Source of the DNA: Coffea arabica
Lineage: Eukaryota > Streptophyta > Magnoliopsida > Gentianales > Rubiaceae
DNA length: 64,000 nucleotides
Assembly (NCBI RefSeq): GCF_036785885.1
Contig: NC_092323.1
Location: 10,176,501-10,240,500, forward strand
Direction of reading: 5' to 3'
Under the pieces are notes generated by a model. The model saw only the letters and a list, made by a program, of their open reading frames with translations, searched no databases and had not been told where the DNA came from. This document shows, piece by piece, positions 11,486 to 24,276 of the stretch. The translations under genes and the position numbers were made by a program. The stretch's first letter is position 1, and the number at the start of each line of letters is the position of its first letter.

Positions 11486-14400
11486 TCAACTTCCAGCTCC
11501 AAACCCAGGCCCATGGTGGCTTGGATGATAGGGAGATCGCCGATGACTGGAAAGAAGGTCGCGATGAGAAAATGAAGAGTGCGAGGAATTAGAACGGACA
11601 GACCCACTTTTGGATTCTTTGGGCTTCTCTTTGATAGCCTCAATCTGTTCCAGTATTTCTATCACTTCTTTCATGGATGGCCTCTTTTTGGGCTCTGCTT
11701 CTAGGCATCTTAGAGCAAGTTGAGCAGCCTGCAAAGCTGCTTTCGAAGAATACTGCCCTTCAATCCTAGCATCCATAATGGTCTTCAGCTTTCGTTTATG
11801 AGAAATCAGCGGCTTTGCATAATCCACCAAATTATGCTGCCCGCTAGGCCTTCTAGTATCTAGTGCTCTTAGGCCTGTCAGCATTTCAAGCAGCACAACC
11901 CCAAACCCATACACATCACTCTTCACGTATAAATGACCTGGTGTTTTAGGAAACGAGGTCAGAATTTAACAAGACAAGTTTGTCACAAAAAAACATCATC
12001 ATTGAGATCAGTTGAAGCAGCAGTGAGAAAGGCTCCTAACGCTATGAAGGCTCCCGCGAGTTATGTTACGCAGCCAGTAATGCTAGATTAAAGAGATGCG
12101 AGTTGCTCATACATGTTGGTACCAACCTATCATTCGCACATCACAGTTACTCGTCCTGAAACCCCAAATTTGCTGCTTTGGCAAAGTACATATATTCTAA
12201 ATGACTTTCAAGTGCAAGGAAAACCATCCAAAAGTAACTTCCAATGCCCTCATTCTCAAGCAATGACAAAAGCCAAACTAAGGCTCTCATGGCTAAAATT
12301 GCACCAGCTGGGGCAGGATTCCCTTCTAAAGATTCCTCCACTAAAGTTACAAGACTATTTGTCCTACCTAGAACGTTTGCTACAAGAGAGCCATCTCCAG
12401 CATCAAATTATGCTAATAACAGTATAGCATTTCCCACAATCCACTCCTATATGCCCGCTTGCACTAGCGCCGTCAAAATGCACCTCTTTCCATTGTCAGA
12501 CACCTCAACATTGGCCACTTCCCCAAATCAGCCACCAATTGCAATGTACTTTCATCAGGAAGAAAAACCACTATGACCAAAAAATTACCAGAATTGCCCA
12601 TCACAAAACCCTCAATTAGCTTGCATAAAATCTATCCACAACCACCACATCAATAGCAACTATACGCATCCTTCCATTATTTCACCAGTCATTTCATTGT
12701 GTGTGTGTGTGTGTTTGAGAGAGAGAGAGAGAGGGAGAGAGAGAGAGTCATATTAATATTGCATATCAAGATGAGAAGAAAGGTTTTGGTGCACTTTTTG
12801 GGTTACTTCTAATCCAGTAGAGATGAGGTACTGGCAGTATAATGTTCGTGGACATTATACATAATCCAGGTGGTTGAAGGTTTGCATAAGGGTAAGGTTT
12901 GGTGGGTATTCAACTTCAGCATATGTAGGTCAAGTTTTAGTCTAGTCAACATGGATTTTATTATCCCTAGCAACCACAAGGATTTTACTATCCCTAGCAA
13001 CCACAAGGATTTTACTTTTCTACATCTAAGCAATTATAGGTAAACGGTTTCATTCCCTTCCCTTGATTATGGTGCCAAAATAATGCTAATTGAAACTTAA
13101 TATGAGACCCAAGTAAGATTCCCTTCTTTGTTTAGTGCACAAAGCAAAATGCACAAATTAGCTTAATTATTCTACCCTTTCCTGTATATTCTCTTATCCA
13201 GCTCCCAATCAGTAGCCACCTTAATAAACTCCTGCTTCAATACGCAACTTGCAACCACGAGTATCTATAATCACTGCTTCCATAGATTTCAAAAACATCT
13301 TTTTCACTTGAAACAAATGCCTACCTGTTGCAATGTATTCAGGAGCAGCATAACCATATGTGCCCATAACTCGTGTTGTCACATGGCTCATTCCACCTGA
13401 AGGCCCCAGTTTTGCTAAGCCAAAATCAGCTAATTTTGCATTATAATTCTGCAAGCAACAAAGCAAATCTAAATCTGTAACATAGAAAAAGTTTCCTTTA
13501 CCCTAACTCCACAATTATGACAGGGAAGAAATTTTCATAAGCAAATTACGCTATAACACAAAGGCATGAGTTGCAGAAACTTACCCCGTCAAGCAATATA
13601 TTAGAAGCCTTAAAGTCCCTATAAATGACTTGCTTTTCCGAAGAATGCAGAAAAGCAAGGCCACGTGCTGCTCCTATGGCAATTTTCAACCGTGTATCCC
13701 AAGAGAGTGGTTCGACAGCTGAGCTTCCTGCATAACAAAAGTAAGCCAGGGATCAAAACTATGTATCAGAAAATATTTCACACACCCCCTCCCAACTCCT
13801 TCAAGGGTTTTAGTTCAGAATGAGTTCTTACTCCTAAAAAGATGGTTTTCCAGGCTTCCCCTCTGCATAAATTCATACACAAGCAGCAGTTCTTTATCTT
13901 CCCAACAGTATCCTAACAGCTTAACTAAGTTGGGATGTGAAAGTCTTCCCAAGAAGTTAACTTCTGACTGCACTTTCAAACAAAGAGACCTATAATTAGC
14001 CACAAAGGAAATGTTTAACTAGTGATAACATTAAATACAAAAACCAGTAAAACAAATAGTACTACAATTTACGGGAAAGATTGAAGTGTACAACAATAAA
14101 AGTCCACTTGTCATCATTTCAAATTGAATAATCAAGAGTAAACTTGTAAGTTGATTCCCCAAAAGTGAGGTTCATCAGTATCCAAAAAGTATGCACCCCC
14201 AGTGACAACACAAAAGCATAAAAAAAAGATCATGTAACCAAGTCCAGAATTTAGCTAATGATCTACAAGCTATCAGATGAGAAAAGGATGCATAGAAGAC
14301 ATATGTAGGAAACATCAATCTTTCCAAGGAATACATCAAACGGACCTGGTAACAATCTATATATAGCTCCACTAAGAATTCTTAATGCTGCCCAAAAATA

Positions 14401-16029
14401 AGATTCTAGAAGATCAGAATCTTAATAAAAGCATTTGGCCCGTTAACAGAGAAAACTCACAGCAAATCAACAAAATAGGTCAAAGTAACAAAGACTCAGG
14501 TATTTGTTGCAGGAAGATGTCACAAACTAAAAGCAATTGAAATGTAAACAGTTAGACTCTGCCAAGGGACAAAGATCAGATCATTACAAGTGTTGTAGAT
14601 GTATAGTGTTAGATTATTGCTTGTAAAAACATCTAGACATTTGATAAAAATAGACTTCACCATATATATGCTCAGGCACTCATTAAAATTCCCATAACCA
14701 ATTCCAAAAATTAAATGTATCTGTAACAGGGCAAGTTAGTTTTTAATATTTCAGGGGCCATTCAGGTGACCAATAGTATAAAGGGGTCAAATTGTCAAGA
14801 AATTAACTTCATACTTCACAAACAAAACCACTGGACCATTTAATTTAGATCATACTGAATCCAATTTCCATAGAAGCAGTTTCCCTAGCCTAAATACCAG
14901 CTAAATAAACTATTTCTCAGCCCCTTAAAACCACAAAAAAATTCCATGATTTGATTTGGGTTAGTATTTCGGGAGGAAGCTACTTTGGCATTGCCTAGTC
15001 TAGACACATATTGTCAAACATATAGCCTACGACCATATTATCAATTTGGTGTACTAATTCATTCCCAAAATGCCGATCTTTTGACTGCAACCACCACATG
15101 AATGACATTTCAGAAGAATATTTGTTTCTTAAATAATCTATTCAACCACATCTACTATGGGAATCTGAAAACGGTAATTGACAACAATGCTAAGCCACTA
15201 AAACAGTAAACAGACAATTTAAGGTGTAGTACCTGCCATTCTTCAAAGCCTTGCATACTCTCAGGATTTAGTTTCTTAATAGCAACAATCATCCCACTAC
15301 CAAATTTAGCAGGTGCAAGAGTCTTTTCATCAACCCATCCCTTAAATACAGTCCCAAAACCTCCCACTCCCAACACTGTATCGGACCGGAAATTCCTTGT
15401 GGCACTCTTCAAATCAGCAAAACTATACATCTTCAAATTTGGAGTGGGCAATATTTCACCTGGCGACAAAGGTTCCTCGCTTATTGCTGCCGAAAATCGG
15501 CTTTGGCCAGCACTGCTGCTTGTGGCAGAAAGACCACCACCATTGCTGTAATAATTTGATGTTCCTATAATCACAGATCAAAAGTCAACTCCAAGTATCC
15601 TTACTCCCACCTATTATGCAAATAACTACATTACCACAAAAGGGGTAACAAAATCCGGCTCTGGACAAATTTGATATGCCAATTACAGCATTATGTTCGA
15701 ATAAAATCGAAACTTTAACATAACCCCGTGGATGATCTTGCAAGAATAATAAATTTCAACCAAAAAGATCACAAATTTACAAGAACATGCACTAGAACAG
15801 TGTCAAAGCACTTGATTTCAACTTTCGAAAATGACCTAAAAAGTTAATAAAGGGGGAAAAATCAAGAAACACGTGAAAACAATAAAAGCCCAGAAAAAGC
15901 AAAGACCATAAATGTAAGAATTTGGGGTCATTTCAGAAAATTACCAACACTAGAAGGCTTGGTTAAGTTGCTGGAGTTGATAGTGCTAGGGCTTGTACTA
16001 ACTGATTTTGATCCAAAGCAGTTTCCCAT
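11486..16029 (-). CDS. Receptor-like cytoplasmic kinase, RLCK subfamily VII, CST (CAST AWAY)-like
   Basis: Six exons with matching phases: 16029-15945, 15564-15233, 13967-13832, 13727-13585, 13448-13325, 11937-11486; 423 residues. The N-terminus MGNCFGS has a Gly2 myristoylation and Cys4 palmitoylation signature, so the kinase should sit at the plasma membrane. The kinase domain shows a Gly-rich loop GVGGFGTV (94-101), VAIKK lysine (about 125), [10 protein letters not shown] with Asp222 (the YRD form typical of this subfamily), DFG (240-242) and activation segment [10 protein letters not shown]. All catalytic residues are present. A Ser/His-rich tail follows ([14 protein letters not shown]). 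The [21 protein letters not shown] and [20 protein letters not shown] segments resemble Arabidopsis CST/At4g35600, a membrane-associated kinase that restrains abscission signalling; other PBL kinases are close alternatives. I chose the ATG at 16029 for the acylation motif; upstream in-frame codons lack an ATG. Intron 5 (1.4 kb) holds microsatellites. Confidence 0.93.
12699..12747. repeat. Compound (GT)n(GA)n microsatellite
   Basis: A run of GT dinucleotides followed by a GA tract with one GG interruption, inside intron 5 of the RLCK gene. It is likely length-polymorphic. Confidence 0.9.
12954..13015. repeat. 27-bp tandem repeat, 2.3 copies
   Basis: The unit GATTTTA(T/C)TATCCCTAGCAACCACAAG occurs at 12954-12980 and 12981-13007, followed by GATTTTAC. 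It is intronic (RLCK intron 5) and has no coding role. Confidence 0.9.
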
Positions 16030-16341
16030 TAATCGCAACCCCCAGATTATGCTTCTCAGATCTTCCTCTGTAGCTTTAGCAGTAGCATAACTAAGAATCT
16101 CCACCAACCAAAAATGCAGAATAAAATTAATTAAAAAAATAAGTGGCCAGGAAACAAGAAGGCAAAAAACAAGAAAAGAGAAATGGGGTTTGGCTTGTTC
16201 TTTACTGACAGAAATTCCAGGTTTGTTTATTAATGACTTTCTAGGTTGGACTTTGGACGCCTTCAACAGTTAGTTATTTTCTAGGGAGTGATGATGTTGT
16301 TTCTCTCTGATTTTTCTTTTTTGTGTGGATGGCAACAATAT

Positions 16342-16352
16342 GTATATATATA
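16342..16352 (-). promoter_or_regulatory. Possible TATA box of the RLCK gene
   Basis: GTATATATATA on the minus strand, about 315 bp before the start codon; this leaves room for a 5' UTR of roughly 280 nt. It rests only on sequence and position. Confidence 0.35.
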
Positions 16353-18231
16353 CGGGTACAAAACACTTTTTTCTTTGCGCCATTTTTTGGTACTGTATTC
16401 GTTTTATCTTCTTGATAGCCGCTAATTCTTGCAGTGATAGAATTTTTGCAGTCAACGGAGCCGTGTTAATGTTTTGAGTCATGTGCGCCAAAAAATGGGC
16501 TTGGACCTTTTGGGCACTCGGGTCTTAGTTGAGATTTTCATGATTACATATTTTTTTCTCCACAAACAAAAAGTTATACAAGTTGTAATACAGTTAATTT
16601 AAACAATGATGTTACATATGAAGTGACATAAATACATTTAAGTAGAAAGATATCTTTTTTAAAAAAGTTCAAATATATCTAAGATAACATGGAACCCATA
16701 ATAAATTTACAAAAATTAAAAGATAAAACTGAAATTTGAATCTATTAAATTGATGAATTATTAAAGTACTAAAATCCTAATATATTGAGCATATTCTGCA
16801 TTAAATAATAAGTCAGCAGCATATCACTTATTTGTCCCGAGTAAAATTTTAAGTTATATTTTTTATTATCAAATACGTTTGAACATATTAAAATCTAAAT
16901 TCGTTAAATTTAAATATTGAATTTAGTTATCAAACAGGATTAGTCATTCACACCGTATTAGTAAAACATAACAATCGAAAATCTGAAATTTCAAATTTTA
17001 AATTATATATATCACCAAGAACTCTGGTCTAATCTAAATCAAAAGGTATGACAAATAAACTAATAACCGGATTTTGAGTAGTGGAGGTTGATAGTAACTT
17101 GAATGAGAAGTATAAAATGATTAAGTGAATCTTGAACATTTGAATGTGTGAAAATGATAGGACATTACGCGCACCTTCCTTAATGGTCAGAAGGATGTTA
17201 AGCAATGAGGAGGAGGAGTAATGATTTGTCAAGGAGGTTTGACAGTTAAAAAACTGTGAAATGATTTATGCGTTGAGAGAGACTAAAATGATTTATTGAG
17301 GAGGTTTGGTAGGTTAAAAAACACTTAAACTATGGGAGAAAAAAACAGTTGTTGACATGATTATTAAAGATTTTTGTTCAATGAGACTTCACCAGACGAG
17401 AAGCGTAAGAAGGATCTGACTAGAAAGTCATTCGGACTTGATGGAAAAACTAATGTCGAATGAAGCAAAGAGTTGACTGTAAACAAATATTTATTAGTTT
17501 GAAAGGCTTGTTGAATTAATTCTTTTAGAATTATGGATTTCAACAAGAGGAGATTTCAGGTAATCGACAAAAACGCAAGAATTTAAAAGGCGAATTAGTC
17601 ATAGAGAAGTAAGCATTTACATCTTGATAGTATACAAAGATTTTATAGTTTCTCCTGAAAACCATAATCTCAAGTTTTCTACCGTTTGTAGACATATATT
17701 TATAGCATTTCAACTTCTATTTTTTCCTCTTCTCAAACTTGGAAGACTGCGAACAGATTGAGGGCCAAACAAAATCAACCTCATGTCTAGAGAACAAAGC
17801 GACATTTCTAATCTTTTTTTTATTTTAAAATACGGGTGAAAGATTTCAAATCGAAAACTTCTCACTTATACTTCTTCCTCCCTCTGTACCACCTAATTCA
17901 TCTCTCTCCCCACAACATTTTTAATCCTAATCCAACCTTAAACTCTTGTAATCATCTGCCCTTCTTCTTCCACTCACGCAACTCCCTCCTATGAGCTTGT
18001 TCCACGACATATATGTGTTGGAAGGACAAATTCTGTCAACTCAAGGCGAGGCTTTAAAAAGAAAAAAAAAAGTCAAAAAGAGGATGCAATATTTTCTTCA
18101 GTCAAAGCCTAACTTCAGTGACAAAATTATTTCTAGAAAGCTAGTATAAATTTTTATACCAAACTCTGCATGATTTTTCTATCTCTCCCTGCTAATACTA
18201 ATTTAAAATGGAAAATTTTCAATCAAAAAAA

Positions 18232-19806
18232 CAGATGACTAAGAGTATATGTGTCAACGGGTCGGATTCGAGTCAGAATTGAAAATTTCGGACCCGTTTT
18301 TATGTAGCAGACCCCCACCCAACCAGTATACCCGACGAGTCTCGACCTTATAGTCCAGAAACCGGGTCTGATAGGTCCCGAGTCGGGTCCAAGTCTACCC
18401 AAAAAGAAAAGATCCAAATTTAAACATTCCAAAATTAAATCCAAGACCAATCTCCAAACTTAAACAAATTAAATTACAAAGCTAAATCACAAATAATTCG
18501 CAATATTCAATCCAAAACTAATCACAAATCAATCTATAAATTGGGGCTCTAAATTATTATACATTCATTATGCTCCTCAATGATTTAAAAATTATTGCCG
18601 ATTTGATCCCCAAATTTATTCATAATTTAACACATTACTCTTGTTCTAATCATTTTGTATTTTAATTGGTATTCATTTGATCACTTATACCTAGTTATAT
18701 CTTGAATCCTTAATCAATGATTTAAGGAACAAATAAAAATTGATTAATTTAAACTAGAATACACCTTAGACTGTAAAATGATTAGTTATAATTTACAAAT
18801 TTATAATTTACAATGATTAGTAATAAGTGACATTAGTTACAAACTTATAATTTACAATAATTAGTGATAAGTTACTAAGTTACAAACTTATAATTTATTT
18901 CAAATAAAAATACAACTTACTTACTTACTTATGTTGTTGTGTAGTTGTATACACAATGTCACTTATTTGCTTATAAATTACAAATTATGTAATGCATTAC
19001 ACTTACATTTATTCTTATTTCTTATATAACTTTTTTGGAAAAATTTGCAAATGACTTAATTGCTTTTAATAGTGAAAACCAATATACTAATATGTTGATG
19101 TGCAATTCATATGCATTCACTTAGACTGTTTAGTTGTCTTGTCTATGCTTAAATCCTTGAAATTAGTGAATAGAGAATATGAATTTTCATATTAAATATG
19201 TAATGTAATTTTAGAGCACACCAATACTTGTAAGTTATAAGTTACGCATTCAAATATTCAATAATTCAAACATGAATGATGTACCAAACTACCAATATCT
19301 AAATTCTAATTATATTTATTATTTAATATTTAGTATTATACCTATACTTATTAATTATTATCTAATTTTAGTCATGTATAAAATGATAAGTATTATAGTC
19401 ATGTTATGTATTGTTATATATTTGTATTATTATAGTCATATAACAATTAACAAATACTAAAATAGTATAATGTACATCATTATATATTATTATTATCATA
19501 AGTACATGATAATACCATATACTAACTATTATTAATAGCATTTACCTATATATTATATAATTTTATAAATTAATTTGATATTCGAACGCGGTAATACGTA
19601 TTCTATTTCATTTTATCGAATTTAAATTCGAAATCGATTATTAACAAATTCATAATTTCATTACCTATTTCATACCATATTAGAATTCGATAAATTTACT
19701 AAATACCGCTTTTGTACCAAATTACCAAATATACTATTTTAAATTACCAAATTGAATTTGAACTCAAGTATGAATTCGGTTTCGTACCGAATTTGCTCAC
19801 CCCTAC
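18232..19806. mobile_element. Possible non-autonomous hAT-like DNA transposon remnant(s)
   Basis: The left part (18240-18400) is rich in GGGTCGG/GACCCG words (ACGGGTCGGATTCGAGTC). The right edge (19560-19806) ends TTCGTACCGAATTTGCTCACCCCTAC. Both styles are common at ends of plant hAT-like elements. Between them is about 1.1 kb of extremely AT-rich DNA with no transposase frame. I could not prove matching terminal repeats or an 8-bp target duplication, so the two ends may be separate remnants. Confidence 0.3.
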
Positions 19807-20105
19807 CTTAACTAGGTGGAATTGCCATGAAAATTGAAATTGTTTTCCTTGAATCTTCCATTAGATGAGAAAAGAAAGTGGCGTAGTACGCAGTAGAATA
19901 TACTCCAAAACGATGTTGACTCGAGTGTGGAAGCACGATGCGTCCTACGTGTGGGCGCTTGTTTGGTTATTCGGGCATTTGCAGTTTAAGTGAAGTACGG
20001 TACAGTTATTTCGGCCGGCTTTTTATATGCGGATCAGAAATGCTTCCTTATTTGGATATTTCATCTCTCTGTCTCAATTGAGGGTTGGTGGTACGAAAAA
20101 GGACG

Positions 20106-20334
20106 ATGACTAGTTCGTAATTTTTTTTTTTTTTTTTTTTGCGCAGTAGGGCATCTGGGTCCATGGACTGGTAATACCGTACGGCCCAACTAATCCTACT
20201 GCGGGCTGGGAGAGGCCTGCCCCAAGCGTCACCAGCCTGAATAATGCGGGGACTCGATCCCTGGACGTGGCTCTCCCCCAACTGGGACTACAACCACGGA
20301 ACCGAACCCGAAGGGCTATGACTAGTTCGTAATT
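20106..20334 (-). mobile_element. tRNA-derived SINE with perfect 17-bp target site duplication
   Basis: The body is 20123-20317 (about 195 bp). Read on the minus strand it has an A-box-like TAGTCCCAGTTGG (20290-20278), a B-box GGATCGAGTCC (20260-20250) and a terminal A tail (T run 20121-20140). Identical flanks ATGACTAGTTCGTAATT are at 20106-20122 and 20318-20334. The perfect repeat suggests a fairly recent insertion. Confidence 0.92.
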
Positions 20335-21231
20335 AAAGTCAATTTTGTGAATGAATACTGTTCTCATGTAGCTGAATTTTGGAAACATCATTATTATTTC
20401 CACTGATGCATTTCTTGCTTGTATTCTCCATTTTTTTCCCCATAATAAAGGAATATTTTGAGATAAAAAGTTAAAACAAATTTTGATGATCAAAGAAACA
20501 ACTGCCGAAAAATTGCAACAACAAGCTTTTCGCTTTTTTTTTTTTTGGCTATAAATAAAATAGTGTAAAAAGATTATTCCGAGCATCTTATATATACCTA
20601 AAAAGACCAAAAAGTGAAAGTATTCTCTTATGAAAGTCATTAGGGCACACCAAGAATGAGGTCGGGGTTCAATTATTACTCATCCCAAGTTGTGAAAATT
20701 TTTAACCTGAAAATCTAAAACTTTTGCAGGCAAATTAATCTGGAAATCATCTTTCATCAAAAGAGCATGGAATAGAGAAACCCAAAATTAAATTGAACCT
20801 TGTAATTTTCTTGAAATAAAAACTATCAATAGGTGGGCTTGTCTCGTTCTTTTAAGTTGTTAGGAACGAGAACGAGCAGTGTATCATTTTCTCATAAATC
20901 TCAATATACTTAAAAGCTTAAGCGAGTCTTAATAATCCAAGTTCACTAACCAAACAATGCCTAAATCCATGTGAAATTATTCCATGACGGGATATTTTTT
21001 CAATCGAGTAAAAGAACCATTAAATTATCTTCATCCAATCTATTGCCGGGTCGAGAGAATTGCCACGGTTATAACACGTAATGAAAGCCATTGAAAGTGA
21101 CAATTAGAAGACTTTGGTTAGATGCATCTTCCCTGTTTCTTCCTGCCGAGACTCGCATGCATGGAGATGGAGCCCCCTCCTTCACTCGTTTTCCAAGACC
21201 GGCGGGACTTTGTTGAATTTCTGGTCAATTG

Positions 21232-21310
21232 GATCCATCCTTTTCGTGATATGAATGGATAGAAAGTCTCTTTTTTCCTTCCAAAAAAAAAAAAAAAGAT
21301 CCATCCTTTT
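21232..21310 (+). mobile_element. 53-bp A-tailed insertion with 13-bp target duplication
   Basis: GATCCATCCTTTT occurs at 21232-21244 and 21298-21310. Between them is a 53-bp segment ending TCTTTTTTCCTTCC followed by 15 A. This is the form of a severely 5'-truncated retroposed copy. Its 3' end resembles that of the insertion at 43202-43254. Confidence 0.6.
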
Positions 21311-22100
21311 CCAAGTCTAATAGTATAACGAAAAAGCTTACATTCCTTTGTCCCTACTTTTCCCAATCATGATTCATGAACTAAGCTGTAGTGTTATTCA
21401 TTCATGAAAGCATATATATAAATGTCGCAACGGAATTCATGAACTCTACCGACCAGCTGCCATGTTCCAGACTACTCAGCTGTTATCCACTTTCTACATA
21501 CGTGATTCGTGAAACACTGCACCAGTTCCCCTCGTGTGGCTTCTTTTAGATTCATCTGGATTGGGTGCGTAATGAATCCATATAATTTAATGATGATTTA
21601 ATTCTCTTCGGTTTCTCATGACTCTCTGTTAGGTCATCTCCTAGAATAAGTTCATGCCCCTTTAAAAAAATAAAATAAAATGCTGTGCCAGGAGTTGGAA
21701 TTTGACCTAAAGTGGGGATGTTGCTTGCTCCACAACCAACAGGGAGCCAGTTCTATTGGTCTATGTATTGTCTCTAGCACTACATCTTTCTTGCACTCTT
21801 GGCCAATGATAAGCACTTTTAATTCCTTCCTTCCTTCCTTCCTTACTTCCTGTGACCAAAAAAGGGGGGAAACGAGAAAAAGAAGCAAGCTGTGGTTGGT
21901 GAAAGAACACCTATTTTCTTGAAGGATTTAGCACAAGTACTAGTTAATTGGGCTCGACCTTTGATTGCTCGTTGGTTAACAAAATATTCAACCATAACCA
22001 GCAGAAGTTCCAAGTTTATATAATCAATCACCAAGGGCAACTCCTTAGAGCTACAAGCTCAAGTACAAGCTCAAGTGTGTTTTACAAGCTCAAGTGTGTT

Positions 22101-22126
22101 TTATATATATATATATATATATATAT
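22101..22126. repeat. (TA)n microsatellite
   Basis: Uninterrupted TA dinucleotide run, preceded by a twice-repeated CAAGCTCAAGTGTGTTTTA segment. Confidence 0.9.
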
Positions 22127-22427
22127 TTAAAGTTGTATTTAGTGTGTGCGTGATACTGCTAGAATCGAAAGTCTATTTTAGTTATTAAATCTAATTTCAT
22201 TTGTATTTCCTGAATTACTAACCGGAAAATACTCAATTACGTGCACAAGCTTCGGTTGTTTATTGGAATTTGTTGATCATATACTCTACTCTCCATAAAT
22301 ATTAATGCAAAACGTCGTGATTATGAATTATGAATAATTCATTGGTCAAATAAATGACCGGCAATGTATCATTGTCAATTGACTAAGGCAGCATATGACC
22401 ACTGACGAGGAGACCCAGTTAAACTAA

Positions 22428-22648
22428 GGGCCTGTTTGGCAAACAACTTTTTAGCCAAGTTTATCTGTTATAAGTTTTTTAATAACTTTAGTTACAGTAA
22501 CTTTAAAAACTTTTCAAAGTTTTTAAATTATATATTTCAAAATATCCAAAAATTTATGCACTTTAAAAATTTTTCCTATAATTTCTACAGTAAGCTACAG
22601 TAAAATTTTAGACAAACATCCAAAAAATTTATTTGCCAAATGGGGCCT
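22428..22648. mobile_element. MITE-like element, family 1 (terminal inverted repeats)
   Basis: About 220 bp, with left end AAGGGCCTGTTTGGCAAA and right end TTTGCCAAATGGGGCC, which are imperfect inverted repeats. TAAACT flanks both sides and may be the target duplication. The interior is AT-rich, non-coding and clearly similar to 31803-32020. Confidence 0.65.
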
Positions 22649-23292
22649 AAACTGAAGGTTGAAATATATTTTCCAGTGTGCTCCAGTGTTATGTCGCCAA
22701 CATTAACTGCTGTCGTCAGCACAAGTGACGCTATCCTTTCCTTTGCTACCATTAGTTTTATTTTTCACCAAAAATTTAGTTGTATTAAAAAGGACAATTA
22801 GTTTTAAAATGAATCTATTGACTTCTAAAATGAAACTCCAATCTCCCTTCTTTGACCGTTGCCTGGGAAGCTGCCGGAAGAGGTGCCACTGGATTTTTGG
22901 TTAGAGGAATTGGACAGCAATTTCCAGGGAAAGAACACTACAAATATTTGTTGTTGTTTTTTTTTTTTTTTTAAATTCCCTTTTGGCTGCATAAGAACAG
23001 TAGAAATTCTGAAATTCATGCTATATTGGAAATGGCATCATTACGGTTAAATTATCTACTATTTGATCCACATGCCTTATGGGACGAATTAGACTCGATC
23101 CATTCAATTATGAAAATAACAGTTGGAGAAGTAACTGCCATAAAAATTTACAGGACAGTTTGCAATTTGCCTTATTTATTTATTGATAAATAAAAGTTTG
23201 ATGCATTCGACTCCGATCACTATCAAGGATTAGTACATACTCATGAACTCATAAGTCGTAAGTCGTTTATAAAGGTTCTTACAGACTACTCA

Positions 23293-23592
23293 TTAATACA
23301 GTTGTTATATTAGCAGAATTCGAACAAAATCGTCCTTAAACACAGCTCTCATATCAACAGCGAAATTCGAACACACACTACCTTTTTAAGCGGCCTTGTC
23401 TTTAATAATTAAGCCACCTTGTATTGATGCCCCTATTCCCAACTTTGGCCAGCACATAAGATAAGTATTAATACAGTTGTTACATTAGCAGAATTCGAAC
23501 AAGATCGTCCTTGAACACAGCTCTCATATCAACAGCGAAATTCGAACACACACTACCTTTTTAAGCGGCCTTGTCTTTAATAATTAAGCCAC
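23293..23592 (-). repeat. Duplicated tRNA-like (SINE head) segment
   Basis: Two copies of about 125 bp, at 23293-23417 and 23468-23592 (offset 175), differ by only a few bases. On the minus strand each begins GTGGCTTAATTATTAAAGAC, like the D-arm side of a tRNA. It continues with GTGTTCGAATTTCGC, similar to a pol III B box. They are probably SINE-derived and locally duplicated. Confidence 0.65.
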
Positions 23593-24208
23593 ACAACACA
23601 ATCCCCCAATACACACAACAACCCAAGCCCACAACAAAGGGAGAGCCAAAGGTCCTTTGATTCTTTTTGCCAGATTTGGCCGGCCCAATTAAAGTGAAGC
23701 GAATGTTCATTCATTCATTCATTCTTCACACGACAAATTGTGTTCTGCAACAACTCATTCCATCGATCATATTTTCCGTTTCTCCAACTAATAATCGATA
23801 ATGGCAGATTCCTAATGTTTGATCTTAGACATGATTTTGACAAGTTATAGTATTTGATGAAAGAAATCAAACAAAATATGACACAAAGTGCAACCTTCGT
23901 TGGAAAAGACCCCGCCCACTTTATACTGCTGAAACTGAAAAACCTATATCTCTTTTATCTATCTCGTGTTTTAGAGTAATGAAGTTTTGTAAAATAGCAC
24001 GTTTTTAATAATAATTTTATTTTTAGTACACAAAACTGTCTATTAAAATCACTATATACATTTTCTTTTTTTTTTTCATTTACTTGTACAAGTATTTAAA
24101 ACACTTTTTTATCACCTTTTTTTTTTTTTTATCTTTCCTATCATTAAAAGTGTTATAGTAATTGCCCTATACAATTTTTCCAAACACACTCAGCCTGTTT
24201 TGGATAAT

Positions 24209-24276
24209 ATTCCAATAAATATACAATCTCATTACACCACCTATTCCAATAAATACACAATCTCACTACACCACCT
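24209..24276. repeat. 34-bp tandem duplication
   Basis: ATTCCAATAAATA(T/C)ACAATC... is repeated at 24209-24242 and 24243-24276 with two substitutions. Non-coding, just beyond the 3' end of the RKD gene. Confidence 0.88.

Noticed and set aside
12113-12576. Plus-strand open frames of 104 and 110 residues
   Set aside because: They lie inside intron 5 of the RLCK gene, overlap each other in different frames and have no motif.
20655-20695. GGGGTTCAATTATTACTC as a pol III B box (possible SINE)
   Set aside because: No A box, A tail or flanking repeat could be defined.
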